In this document: positions 22,540 through 35,391 of the stretch, in pieces | How the letters are laid out: every line of letters starts with the position of its first letter | How positions within the stretch are numbered: position 1 is the stretch's first letter | NCBI GenBank assembly: GCA_013396525.1 | Contig: VWYX01001146.1 | Coordinates: forward strand, 76,759 to 140,758 | Source: Chaetorhynchus papuensis | Lineage: Eukaryota; Chordata; Aves; Passeriformes; Rhipiduridae | Direction of reading: 5' to 3' | DNA length: 64,000 nt | The notes under the pieces: model-generated | What the model was told of the DNA's origin: nothing | What the model saw: only the letters and a program-made list of their open reading frames with translations | The model's database searches: none | Made by a program: the position numbers and the translations under genes

Positions 22540-22545
22540 AATAAA
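22540..22545 (+). terminator. Polyadenylation signal of IL13RA2
   Basis: AATAAA lies 284 nt after the IL13RA2 stop. Directly downstream is a GT-rich stretch (TGTGTTGTTCTGTGGG at about 22550-22565, then more GT-rich sequence), the usual layout of a vertebrate 3' end. Cleavage is expected around 22560, giving a 3' UTR of about 300 nt. Confidence 0.65.
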
Positions 22546-24989
22546 GATAATGTGTTGTTCTGTGGGTTTGTTTGGGTTTTTTCTTTTGTGAGGACTAGAA
22601 AACTGTCAGCAGGACGCACACTGAAGGGCAGCACCTCACACTCAATGCTACGTGCATGCAAGCACCTGCATTCAGCCCCTGCACCCCACCCTGCTCTCAC
22701 CAGGTCTTCCCTCTCCCCAAACACTCAGCCTGCTGAAAGCATCTAAATGCTGACCAGGAGCTACCTGAGCTATTTATTCCATTAGCTGATATGCCTTATC
22801 TGTTGAAAAACTCAGGTGGGAAGGCCTTGAGAGAAACTTTTTCTATAAAGAGGCATGACCACAGCTGCTGCAAAGGACAGAAGATTCAGAGGAGAAGCGA
22901 GGTTTACTCCAGCAAATGTGACATGGGAATTTCTCTAGGAAGTGGACATTGGCACCAGAATTCGATGAAGCACACCTGATGTTTCTCAACACCATGTATT
23001 CAGCAGATGAAATTGCTGGCTGATTTTTAGGAAGCATTCCCTATGATGATGATAGAAAAAAAAAATTAAAATCATTACTGGATGAGATACCCTTTCCCAA
23101 GCCCATTCTGGGTTTTTTTTTGAAGGCAAACACAGAGGTTTAGTGTGGTTTCATTTAATCTGAACAACCCTGAAAACGTATTTTCTTGCAGGAGCATTTA
23201 GTCAAAGGGGGAATTGCTAATGAACAGCGGAAGCTCAGAGAGAAAATCAAGTTTGTGTCAATCAGCCATGTAAAGAGCCATACTAATCCAATCAGGAACA
23301 AAACATCACAGCAAGTGCTGTCTTACACATCCAACTGCAAAATTATTCAATCACTATCAGCTGCTTCCAGTGCTAAATGGGCAACAGCCCAACGTAATTT
23401 GGGGAGCAACCAAAGGAGGAAAGAACCAGGAAAAAAATGGTCAGTGCACAACCTGAAGCAGAAATGAAGTTTCATGGTTGTTGTAATTCTGCTGAGACAC
23501 GACCTCTGCCTCTACCGTCTCCTGAGGCTCCTGGCCAGCCACCATGGGACAGCTTTACTTTAAAAAATTTGGATTTTCAGACCTGCCATCAGGCCTCTGA
23601 TGTTCTGCCAGCCTCTTAAACAGTTAAAATGTCTACTAAAAACGTGTGAGTGCACTGTGAATGTCCCCAAGGGGAAAAGTAGGAACAGGCAGCCAAGCCC
23701 AGCCTGTTGTCCTGGGTACATCTGGTGTGATCTCACCTGCTTTACCAGGTGGGAATGCTGGGCACAGGCATTTGGACTGGGACAAATACAGCAGCAGCCC
23801 CAACCTGCTGGATGAGTTTAAACTGGGCTGAAGCCTCTGGTCTATTTTCACCCCCCCCCAAAAAAAAAAAAAGGTAAGAAGGGAGGAAGAATTAAAGTGC
23901 ATGGGTGCAAGTAAGAGATAGCAAAGGAAAGGCTGTTGCACCTCCACAGCTAGAACTCATCCTAAAAAAGATCAGAGCTATTTCAGTAACCACAAAATAT
24001 AAAAGTTAGGCTGAAGCCTGCCTAGAAACCTGCCTAGTAACAGAGTGATAAATTAAGTACATCTACTTATGGTATCTCTACGCCGCAGCTTTACAGGAGC
24101 ACTTAGGTAAGGAAAGCTGGGCTTGGCCCCAGGGCAGGGCTCCCAGCTCCCCAAACTCATCCCTGCAGAGGGTCCTCACTGCAGCAGCAGCAAAACACCT
24201 CCCACCCACTTTCTCACAGCATCACATCTGCAGCACTTGCAAAATTTAGCCCTAATAGGTGTCCACTCACCCTCCTAACATCCTGAACCTCACTAGAATT
24301 TCAGTAGTGGGTTTTTTATCCTGTGCTTATAGAATTACACCAATGTCTTTCTTTCACACAGTAGTCTCATTACAGTGTTTTAATTCATTTGCTGTAGTCC
24401 ATAATTAATACTTTCAGTAAAGCACTTTTAAAATCCCTCCTTTGGCATGCTCAGCTCTTCTTGTTCCCAGCTGATGTCTGGGTTCCACGTGTTTTTACCA
24501 TCTAAGCTCCACATGTTTAGTGAGACGTGTCTTTGTCTTAGCATACCCATGAGTTTAGAATCTTCTTTCTGTCTTTGACTGATAAAGTCTTAGAGCCATT
24601 TGCTGAAGAATAAACCCAACTTTTCCTACGCAGCTTTTCTGTCTCTAGAGAACGTCAATACTTGTCACACATACCAAAGCACGATCTTGTGCATGCTGCA
24701 GGGAAATGCAAAATCCATTTAGTCTGTCATATTCTAACTGCTTTTGGGAAGCAGCAAAACAGGGAAGATGAATGCCAAGGTCTCTGAACTCAAAAATCAC
24801 CCTTCTTCTCTCACTGAGGTATATTTTCAAGCTGCCAGCAAGAGAATAATTTGAAAATCAGTTTTCATTCTTCTTACTCATATCCATCCTCACATTTTTA
24901 AATTTTTCTGACTGGCCTCTCAATACAAGTGTTTCAACCATCACAATTTGCCAATGGCTGCAAGACATAAAGCAGGGCTGGCATCTTGC

Positions 24990-25245
24990 ACAGGAGCACA
25001 GGAACACAGGAATTTCCACCTGAACATGAGGAGGAACTTTTGTTCCCTCTGTGAGGGAGACAAAGCACCAGAACAGGCTGCCCTGAGAGGTTGTGGAGTC
25101 ACCTCTGGAGATATTCAGAAGCTGTCTGGACACAATCCTGACTAAAGTGTGCTTGGGGATCCTGCTTGAGACGGGGTTGAACAAGATGAGCTCCAGTGTT
25201 CCCTTACACACTTACCCATCCTGTGATCTCTCAGGAACTCTTTAC
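24990..25245 (+). mobile_element. CR1-type LINE 3' fragment
   Basis: Contains the diagnostic CR1 3' phrases in order: TTTCCACCTGAACATGAGGA, then CCAGAACAGGCTGCCCTGAG, AGGTTGTGGAGTCACCTCTG, GAGATATTCAGAA, and a decayed end near ATCCTGTGATCTCTC. It is 5'-truncated, as CR1 copies usually are. It is diverged and non-coding. Confidence 0.85.
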
Positions 25246-27196
25246 TCCTCTTGCACTTGAGGAAATGGAAAGGTGGATGTTGTATCTCACCGGCTGAGCC
25301 ATCCATGCTGAAATTTTCCATCTTGTGCAGGAGCTAGAAATTCCATGGCCACTGGGTGTCAGCATCTGTGCTTGGATGCAGAGGACATGGAAAGCAGGTG
25401 CAGCATCGGTGCGGCCAGAATTTGGTATTTAGAGCATGAAAATTAAATAGAGGGGATAATGGCTTGTCACCATAAGAAAGAGGAGTCTTCTTTCTGTCCT
25501 GCTAAGCAGAGAGGTGTCACCCCTCTGCTCCATCATTTGGTTCTGGTGTGACTGAGGGGTAACATCGCCTTGTGCCTCATGGCATCGTGACCGTGGCCCA
25601 GTGCTGCTGCACTGACCAGATCTGCATTTCCCAGGGTACCTGCCAGCCAAAACCAGCCCTTGCTGCTGCCCCCCCACCATGCTCACGCCACTGAGCACCC
25701 TCAGAAATGTCCCATCAGCCCAAACTGGGGGTTTGGCTGTGCCCTGCTGTGTGTCCCTGCAGGTCCCTCTGGCACCAGCTCCTGCACCCCTGAGCCACCA
25801 TGGATCTCAGCACCCATCCCTGAGCCACTGCAGCTCCAGGGAGTGCCTAGATCTTGGAAGGACAGCACAGCCCTTCTGGCTTCTAGATGTCAAGGCTTTG
25901 GGATGCAGTAGCTAATGATAAAATCTAAACTCTAAAGAGCTTCACAGGCCACGGCAGGTTTGCAGTTCACTGCCTTGTGTGGCATTTGTACATTTGAGAG
26001 CATTGTCAACCTCTTTATTTCCATGTAGAAGCTAAATTTTCTCAGGAGGGTCTCTGGTTTTCACAGCTTCAAGGCAAACAAATACAGCTGATACATGTGC
26101 TTAACAGAACAATTTGAGGCAACATATTGTGGCTGAGCCGTCTGAACAGCTGAAATTGCTCTGCAAACTGTCTGTGTCAAGATACTCTTCCCAGAGTATA
26201 GAGAGATAAAACAACCAGCTGAAAAATGACAGACACTACAAGGCTTAGCCCAAAATTGAGGATTCATGTCCCTGCCATCCTGGGCTGCTTGCCTCCTCTG
26301 TGGATCTGCATCCAGACACAACACTGCTACATTCAGGAAATAAAATGCCATTTCAGCAAGTCTGACACTATCAAACACATTAAAAAAAAAAAAAAAGAAA
26401 AAAAAGAAAGAAACTAATTTAAAAATATTAAACATGGCACTGATATTTCCTTTTTTGATGGGTCCGCCCAGGAAACAATCTCAGTGTTTAAGTGGGTCTC
26501 ACTGCAGGGAGAGCTCAGTGTGGGTGCTTCCTTAAGCTAGGAGGTTGGATGAGCATGGTGGCAGCGCTGCTGTGCTCCCCAGTGGTGCCTGCACTCATCT
26601 CTGACAGCGAGGACAGCCTGCACAGCACCTCTGACTTCTCTGAGATGCCAAATGAGGTTGCATTGCCTCTTCTCTGATGGAAGGTGTGAAAGGTTCCTGC
26701 AGTTACAGTGAGGGTTTTGAGCCGTGGACATCAGTGATCATCCACAAACGATGGTTTTTGTTTCCTTGCCTGGGAAGCTGTGAATGGAGGTGACAAAGGC
26801 AAGTCACACCTTTGGTGTGCTTGGATGTCCCACCCCACCAAAGCACCAGCGACTTACAGGAGTTATTTTCATTTGGGAAAAAAAAAAACCACCATACTTA
26901 ATATCAGGGGTTTTTACAAACCAGGGAACACCTTCCTTTAATGTTGTCTAAATATCATTGTGGTTTAAAAACAAACAAAGGGTGGCAGAATATTCTTCAC
27001 TGGAATTCATGCGGTAGTGGAGAAAACATGCACAGAAAACAAACAAACATGCAGAGCCTGATCTTCCTAGGGATTCCAGCCTCTCTCCAAGGCTGCCCTT
27101 GGCCATGTCACCCTCCCCAAGCACCCTCCCGTGGCCATGGCACACAAGTAACAGCAAACAGATGCCCACAGTGTGTTAAACCACCCAGAGCAACAG

Positions 27197-27286
27197 CTGT
27201 CCTGCAGAAGACACAAACATCAGCAGCAAACGAAGGTGTGAACCTGCTCTAGATTTTAACAAATGCAACCAGGCAGTGGCCTAACT
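27197..27286 (+). repeat. Short dispersed duplication, copy 1
   Basis: This segment shares an exact 27 bp string (27253-27279) and a diverged flank with 29409-29502. It matches no repeat family I recognise. Confidence 0.75.
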
Positions 27287-27949
27287 TGTAGGTGAGTGCA
27301 ACGTGAAATGGCTACAGAAAATTTACACAGGAGAAGGAAACAGAGGCAGCAGACACAGGATCCCATCCTGTCTCTAGGTACCCAAACATCCTTTGCACCC
27401 TCACAGGGTCTGACTGCAAAGCCAGGGCTGCCCAGGGAGCCTGACAGAGTCATTGTGCCACCGAGAAGACCCCACCTGAGGCATGAAGCTCAGAAGAGAG
27501 TAGTACTTGCCTTTTATCTGATGATGTTCCAGCTCTTAACTGTTGAAATGGAAATACGCCCCAACCTTTGGGACTCTCAAATTGATCTTGGCTGGTAGCT
27601 GCCCAGAAGCTTGTGCCTCTGATGCCAATTTATTTAGCAACACTCATGCTGAGAAAACAATAACCTTGTTGCCTGCCAGGTTCAGCAAAGTTCACTTTTA
27701 ACAACAGAGAGCTTAAAAGGCCAACAGCACAATTTACTCCACCGAAGCAAAAGCCTGAAGTTCCTGGCTACAGCAACAAAGATAAGTGTTTAAAAAGTCA
27801 GGCAGTGCAAGCACAAAGCAGGCTCAGCCCTGAAGGATTCTCACCAATGTTTGCTCAACCACACCGGCTGAAGGCAGCCCAAAAGGATATTACCTCAGTG
27901 TTGTGGCTCTCCTGAGCAGACTCTTTCCAGTAACACCGAATGTCCACGA

Positions 27950-28500
27950 AAATGCTGCTGCACAAACAAAACACACTTACGTGACTGCATGCAGCCAGGC
28001 CTGCGCTAGCCAGGCTGGTTTATTCTGGATGCTTCTGAGAATGCAAGTGAAATATTGCACCACACAGTCTGGGGCTGGCTCAGGGCTGAGAACACGCGGC
28101 CTTCGCAATGCCTTGACTTCATCTTGGCCTGCGTGTGGGAGACGCACTGACTTGCCAAGGCCTCGCCTGCCTTCCTCCAAAACTGTGGCATTTTTCGTGG
28201 CTTTGCTACGCCTTGGAAGGGCCATAGCCCGAAAATAGAGTTCTCTCTTCAGGATGTTTGCTCCTCCCACACTCTGGGACGTGTCTCTGGGGAGGTGCTG
28301 CTGTGCAGATGGCTGGCGTGGTGCCTGAGCTCTGCCAAACCAGAGGATGAGGACAAGTGGGCTGACTTGGGCCCTCCTGCTGTACCTATGGGATAAATTC
28401 CTGTGTGAATGCAAGAGCTGAGCCCTCAATAAGCATTTCAGTTGCTGTTACTGCTGCCTCACCGGGAAGTGCAGCCCCAGACCTGGAACACCCCACTTGT
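27950..28500 (+). mobile_element. CpG-rich block, possible solo LTR
   Basis: CpG is noticeably denser than in the flanks (ACGCGGCCTTCGC, GGGAGACGCACTG, GCCTCGCC, TTCGTGG, CTACGCC). Near its end, GAGCCCTCAATAAGCATTTC is followed by TTGCTGTTACTGCTGCC, which resembles an LTR polyadenylation/U5 region. There are no defined ends and no viral genes. It could equally be a small CpG-rich regulatory block. Confidence 0.3.
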
Positions 28501-29408
28501 TAGAAACCTGCTTCTAATTCTTACTTTATTTCTGCCCTTTCTGTGTATCAGTGCCTTCCTCTAGCTTAAATAGCTCCTCTCTCTCCTTAGGCAGAACAAG
28601 CACTCCCTGATATCCTGATGGAGAGCCTTTTTTGCCCATCTTTGGCTGCCAGGAGGAAAAAGCCAAGGTTTCTGCTCTTTTCTCATAAAAGGCCCTGCCT
28701 GGCCTTGTGTCCTCACATCGTGCCTATCACCAGGGCTGCTGCTCAGGCCCAACACGCAGTCCCACCTATTTTTCAAAGCAAAAGTGTCAACTACCAACAA
28801 ACCAGCAGGGAATCACATTCTTTTACTCTCAAGGGGTGGCAAAGGAAAGCCATGACTGCTGTCCATGGTCAACACCTGCTGTGTTGCACAGAGTCAGTAA
28901 CTCACCCCTGCACTTTGCTAAATGCCATCACAGGACAGCCTGGTGCAGGACGCAGGCAGCTTTGTCTTCAGTACACCCGGAGAAGGTACAAGAGAAAACA
29001 AATGCTCACTTGAGGCTTATCCCACCCATGCTCCAGCCTTGTGGCTGTGCTGAAAAAAAGAGGGGGCGAGTACTTAGCTGAGGGGGCCAGACCTTGCCGC
29101 GGCTTCACTGGTGAGCCACTGCAGCCTGAGGATCTTCTCTGGACGTGTTCTGGGACATGAACCACTGGTGCCTGTAGGGAAGGAACCCCCAACACGGTTG
29201 AGATCTCTGCTGGGCATTTGCATTTACCTGTTGCAGTTCCTGTCACTTACCTGGGCAGTGTCATGACCTTTGGGAAGTGTGGGCTCCACAGGAGAGGCAC
29301 TGAAGTCTTCCTCCCTAGAATGTCACAGAAGAGCTGTTCTAGCTGTCAGCCAGGGAAAAAGATTAAAATCTTCAGTGTCTTTGATGAGCATCCATCACTG
29401 GCACCTAC

Positions 29409-29502
29409 CTGTCCTTCTGCAGCAGGAGACACCAACACCAGCAGCGCACACAGACGTAAAACTGCTCTCAATTTTAACAAATGCAACCAGGCAGTGGACT
29501 AG
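29409..29502 (+). repeat. Short dispersed duplication, copy 2
   Basis: Direct-orientation partner of 27197-27286, 2.2 kb away. The exact shared string is 29471-29497, and the flank around CAGCAG and CTGCTCT also aligns. Confidence 0.75.
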
Positions 29503-32500
29503 CAGGCACTAGTTTACAGGGGTTTTTTTAGTGTATCAGAAATTTAAATCACTCAAAGTGCCACAATTAGATCCTATAATTTGGCTGTATTTTAATTAAA
29601 CATTAATTTATCCAATTTATGCAGTTCAAGCACAGGAAAATTCAGAACAGTGTATTTAACCTGGCCCTGTGTGGTGCTGCATGATTCATTTCTCAAGTCA
29701 CCTAAGTGTTGGTGCCCACTAGAGTCACAAAGCAGCTACCATTGTCCCAGGAAACTGCTGGGGAAATTGCATTTATCTGCTGAGAGATCCTTTGGTTTTG
29801 GGGGAAGCAGAACTTAAGACAACATCCCTGAGAGATGTAATACGGAAGAAGGATTGCTCCAGAGTCTCAATTTTCCACAATAATTTGTTACCCATTGCCT
29901 GCTGCGAGCAGTCTGTATAATTCTCTTGTTGTCACCACCCCAGAGCAACCAGAGATATTTGGCCTCTTCCACCACCAGACACTTACCCACCTGCCAGGCC
30001 CCTCCACAGATCCTTGGAGCTGTGGCCCACGAGGATGGGCTCGTGCAACCTTTTCTGTGGTTGCAGTGCTCAGCAAAGGGTGGAGCGGATCCCACTGGGC
30101 AGTGCACTGGGACACGCTGTGCTGGGCCCTAAAACAAACACCCTCTTGGAGGGACCATGTGGGAGATCTGCCTGGAGCAGAAACCCTGCTGCTGCTCCAC
30201 ACATACCCACACACCCTCCTGCTGTCAGCAAAACCTGGGATTTAGGACAGTCTTAAGCAAAATTTTTCAGTGTGTAGCTCATGCACTTGACTGTGCATTA
30301 AAGATGTTCTGGTGTGGTTCTTTAATCACCAAGTGTGCCTTGTTGCATTGATTGTCTGTCTTGTACAGATCCAAAATGCCTCACCTGAAGCCTCCCCATC
30401 TCCATGTGGTTATGGGATTGCAGCATCCCTGCACAGCTGAGAGGGAAGGGCACATCACAGGGATGTTTTCGGACACCTTCAGAGCACAGGTTTCAGTGTG
30501 TGTAGAAGCAAACAAGCAGAAGACCTGAGACTTACAGAAAAATGAGGGAGAGACAGAACAGACAATAACAACCTCCTAGTTAAAAATGAAAAAAACAAAA
30601 GCATTTGTTTGATACATGCACCCCCACAAACTGCATTATGACTGGAACAGCCCCCATCTCACAGTGACACCAGCAGTTACATTTGATCTCCCCGTCACAG
30701 GTTTCCTCCCCAGCTTTTCAGATACTCCCATTTTATCAAGAGAAGACTAACGTGTGATGACATCTCCTGGGGGTCTCTGGGGTCTCCGGGTTGTGTGTGT
30801 TCCTGTGCACAGATGTGTGCACACATCTGTCTATCTCTGTCCTTCTGCTCCACCTGCACGAGACTGGGTGGTCTTTGTGTGCCTTTTCCTAGGAAAAAGC
30901 TTCTGATGCCTTTTCCGCCCCCGAAATGGAGACAAAGCCAAGCGCAGTTCTTGGCATGTAGCTATCCTAATGATACTGTGACACAGAGAGGAAAGCCATC
31001 CAAGAGACATCTGCTCCTTTGTCACATGACGGGCTCTGCTTTTGGACTGCACAATTTGTCTGCCACAGTATCAGACACCCTTCAGTAGCTCGAAGCTAAA
31101 CAGTATTTCTGAAGGGCTGCTTGTGGTTTGCTTTTCTTCCTTAAAAGACGTTTCTCCTTTGGAATTTGGGTCTCCATATCCAGGGCCCTCATGGCTCCAA
31201 CACCTTGGATGCTGACTGGGAAGAGCACTGGGCACACTCCACACCGGTGATGAAACTCTTCACAGGGCTCTCTCCAGAAGAAAGGCTCTAAGGATTGACA
31301 TGAGTGTCTCTGTAGGGAAAACAGCAAGACCCACACTGTTCACAGTGATTACTCACACATCACCTAACATTTACATCTTGAAATTATCACTCAGATAAAA
31401 ACTATTGCAGACTCACAGTCGTTCAGACAATAAAGAGCCGTGCTGAGGTGGGATGCCTTGAGGCTCCTCAGCATTGGCTCTGAACCCTGTCACCTCCCAG
31501 ATGCTACAGCCTCTGGGTATCTGCTCTTCTCTTCAGCAAGAACAGGGAGGAGCTGGCCTTCTCCTCAAAGCACGGTCTGTGAGGCACTCACAGGTCCCCA
31601 AAGCCACCATGGCTGATCTCATGGATGCTACACCCCAGACCTGGCTGTGTGGGGCAACATGGGACAGATGTAGATGAGCCAGCTCAGGTCTGGAAACCAG
31701 GCTGCCCAGGCACGAGGGTTTGTGCCTGTACACCATGGCCAGCCTTGCTTGTGACCTCGGGCAGGGAAGTCTGCAAGCCCCTACAGCTCAGGAAAACACC
31801 AGTTCAGCCCTGGGCTGCTCCCAGGAGCAGATTCCCAAGCGCAAGTCAAAGGGAGTGGTCTGTTTGCTGTGTGTGTGCTGTCCCATGAGCCTGCCTGCAC
31901 AGTTCCGTCTGGTTTGGGAAACAAAGCAGACAACACTTCTCAGCCTCCGAATATTTCCAAGGAATTATCTGCATTTCTTCAGTCCAAATCGAAACAAAAC
32001 ATTACCAACAGGCACTACTTGTAAGACAAAACCATACCTGAGCTGAGATTTGAGGACTCACACCAAGCTTCCAGCGGGTGTTCCCACAAGACAGCCCTGG
32101 GCAGGGCTTCTGGAGGCACCACCATGGTAGATGGCTACATCTCAGGAGAAGCAAAGGAGCTGTGGGGACAACTTGACTTTCGTTAAGTTTCAGAGAACTA
32201 AATCAATTCTTCAAATACACATAGTTTAAAAATTGTGAATTTTAACAGTTATTCCTGGAGGGAGCAATTTGAAGAGGGAAAATAGTCTATCACTGCTTTC
32301 ACATATAACAAGTTTTGGGGTTGGGAGTGTTGGGACCTCTGCTGACACTAATTCCTGTGATTCAGCAGCTGTGGGCTGCACTTCAAGTATACGTCCTTAT
32401 CCTCGTTTTTTGTTGTTGGTTTCTTTTTTTGGCCAGGACATATTTTAACTGGGGACAGATGGAAGAAAGAGAGGGCATGTTCACTTATTTATTTTCTGAT

Positions 32501-33032
32501 AGACCATGGGAAAAAAAAAAAAAAAGAAGAATGATTAAACCAACAAACTTTCTTTAATAAATTAATAGCAGCATCACAAAACCCTGATGTGAATGACCCA
32601 AAGAAAGTTGGGTACGTGACAGTATTTAACCATTCACAGAAATGTTCTCCCCCACTGGCTGGGAGGAACACAGGCGCTGTAAGGCAGTCCTCTTGGCTCT
32701 TCATCCAAACAAGAGATGGACATCAGAATGGGTCCAGCTGAGGTTGGCGTATGTACAGTTCTGGCGCTGAATTTTTTTTAAAAACACTTATAAAAATTCT
32801 GAAAATTCTCTGTTCAGTTCTCATTATTTACATCCAAATATAGCAGGTTCCCTTTTTGCCCATACAACAGAACCAGCAAGGGCAAGACATGAAGGCTCCT
32901 ATGCAAAGAAAATGCCTGTGTGTAAACTTACACTGAGCTCGAGGAAAATGAGCTGTTCACATGACTGACAGATGTCCTAGAAGCTACTGTAATTCAACTT
33001 ATTGCTAAATGCTCTCAGTCTGGTTGGTTCTT

Positions 33033-33101
33033 AAATATATATATATGTGTATATATATAAGTACAAACTCACATATATATATACATACACACATATACAT
33101 G
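33033..33101. repeat. (TA)n/(TG)n compound microsatellite
   Basis: Alternating ATATATAT, GTGTATATATATA and CATATATATATACATACACAC segments. On the minus strand this could lie in a long HTR2C 3' UTR. Confidence 0.9.
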
Positions 33102-34608
33102 CTTGGAAGAGATGTGCTTTAAATTCACCCAAAGGGAAAAAAAAAAAAGAATTTAAAATGCACTGTGATTTTTCTGTTTTTTCTGTACTCTTTGAGATAA
33201 TAAAATCTGACTCAGGGTAAAGAGCAGTCACTGAAGGTGCAAGTTTGTGTCTCTGGTCAGTTGTTTTCCTGGTGATTACCTGACCTTTTTGCAGAGGCAA
33301 GTGGATTCCCAAGCATTCAAGCCCATGGTGGTATCTGCAGGCTGGCACACAGAGCAGCTCTGCTGCCTTCTGCACTGGGATATCTCATCTGCCTGCAGGT
33401 AAGTACTATAGATTTATCCCAGGAGAGGATGAGGGGGAAAAGAAGATAATCAACTTCAATGCATCAGTCTGAGATCAACCCAGCCACAGATACAACCCAT
33501 ATGTTTTGTTTTAGCAGTGGCCTCAGCAAGGTTGTTGCTGCACAGAGCAGTGCAGCAGCACAATATCACCTAAAGCCCTGGCAGAATTTCCCAGTTCTTC
33601 TAAAAGTTAATTTTAATGGAATGAACACAGCAAGCTTAGAGTACAAGCAATTCATGTAAATAAAATGCGATTTATCCGTGCCTAGTGTAAGCTTCTCTGT
33701 TCTGACAATTATCTTAGCCAGAGGCTGTCAGTGATGCTAAATGCATCCATGTTAGATGGGCACTGCAGCATCTGTGTAGTAGTTAATGAAGATATAAAAA
33801 CCTTATGGGTGATATCTGGTATTAGACAATGCTCCACATAAGGAAATCTGTGTGAGGGGAATCACCCCAGAGGCACAGTGCCAGAAAGACACAGTGCCTC
33901 AGAGGGTTTGTGTACACAGGAATGCAGAAGAAAATTAATTCAAATTATACATGGTGTGTATTAAAAGCAGATTACTTAAACTGCATTCAATCCCAATGTG
34001 GATGCTTTCATTAAAGATGTAAGTAGCGTTAATATGATATACTAGAATTTACTCTGGGAGCAAAATGGAATAAATCCAATTTAAAAGTTACTCCAGATTA
34101 ACATTCCATGTAGACTTAGCTCCAGGTCTGCTTCCTTCCTGCCCCTGGTCACCATTTGCTTTAGAGGCATGTCACCAGCAAATGATTCCAATCACGTGCT
34201 CTGTTCAGCTCTGCCACCCCCTCCTGAGACAGAAGCAGGGACCCTCGCTTACGCCTCTCTCCAGCATTCCCCAGGGAAGCACATCCTGCTCCTCACAGCT
34301 TGACCCTGGCCAGCACCACACACAGAGAGCCTTCTGCTCTACGCCCAAAGCAGTGTTCTGTCACCAGCACTGTGCTGAAAAATAAAAGCAAGAGCTAAGC
34401 CAGCTAATGAATAACTAGATGTGAGGAGCGAGAAGAGATTTGGGCTCTTTCAAAGCCAGAGTGCTCTTCCTCAGGTAGGTCAAAGCCCCTGATCCTCCAG
34501 CATCTGTGAATGCAGTGCTGGCCGCACTGAGCACAGCCTGCTCCATCCCAGAGCTGATGGTTATCTGCAAGACTAAAAGAGGGCTTTTAATGAACCTCAG
34601 GCTTTCCA

Positions 34609-35391
34609 TTTATTGAGTGTTTGAAATAGATAACTGGGGATCTCTCTGTTTCTCACGGTTCTTCCCCAAGGGTGAAAGTGATCCCAGCCCGGACTGCAAA
34701 ACCACACCAGAACTGCATTCCCTACCATCCTTAGGGGAGCCAGAGCCTCCTGAGGAACAGAAAGAAAACAGCAGGATTGGAGAGGGAGCCAGAGCCTAAC
34801 AAAGGTCCCTTGAAGTGCAAGATTGACCCAGCATGGCAGAAGCCACTATGCATAACAGGACATGTCTGGCCAGGTGCCTGCACGGCCACTACGCTGTTGT
34901 GATGTCTCTCTGCCAGGTTTCTGTAAAGTCTTTACACGGCACAAATAGGGGTGAGGATTTAAAGTATATATTTACTGTCAACTTGAAAAAGAAAGTTATA
35001 CTGACCAAGTCTAATAGCATGTATTTGATATATAACTATTAACGTGCCATTCTGGACTCCAGCAAATTCCACCTGAGATAAATATTCAGCATTTTTGTTC
35101 ATGCACTGGAAGAAGAATTCAAACATTTTGTCCATGACATATGCAAAGTAACTAATAGTTCTGATCTAGTATTAACAGTAAATATAGAACCTTAAACTTC
35201 ACTGCAGTATATTAATATATATTATTTTAAGTACTGGACTGGAAAGACAACTCTTTTTTCTCTTTAAAAAAAAAAAAAGAAAGCTTTGTTCAGAATGCAA
35301 TATTTACATTGTCCTTTGACCGACAATTACATTTTTACACAATATATTTTGGCTACAGATAGACCGTAGCAAAGGTCCGTGAGAGTCACTT
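34609..35391 (-). other. HTR2C: Probable HTR2C 3' UTR, minimal extent
   Basis: Sequence directly after the HTR2C stop on the minus strand. The first canonical AATAAA on that strand is at 34614-34609, with an ATTAAA about 20 nt further on. The true 3' end may be more distal, since mammalian HTR2C has a 3' UTR of a few kilobases. No other feature is seen apart from a poly-T run (minus strand) near 35267-35278. Confidence 0.35.

Larger units (their letters stand above)
22561..34608. other. Intergenic interval between convergent IL13RA2 and HTR2C
   Basis: No supportable coding gene. Contents recognised are a CR1 fragment (24990-25245), a 94 bp two-copy duplication (27197-27286 and 29409-29502), a CpG-rich LTR-like block (about 27950-28500) and an AT/TG microsatellite (33033-33101). 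Part of the right side may be distal HTR2C 3' UTR. Confidence 0.6.

Noticed and set aside
23191..23230. Alternative terminal exon of IL13RA2 after the acceptor TTTTCTTGCAG
   Set aside because: In the required phase it stops after one or two residues, and a good polyadenylation signal already lies upstream at 22540.
27977..28429. 150-codon minus-strand frame in the CpG-rich block
   Set aside because: No recognisable domain. More likely part of a repeat or CpG-rich non-coding block.
35124..35146. Minus-strand TTGCATATGT, resembling the start of mammalian miR-448, which is hosted by HTR2C
   Set aside because: Only ten bases match, it lies in the 3' UTR and not in the hosting intron, and no hairpin partner is seen.
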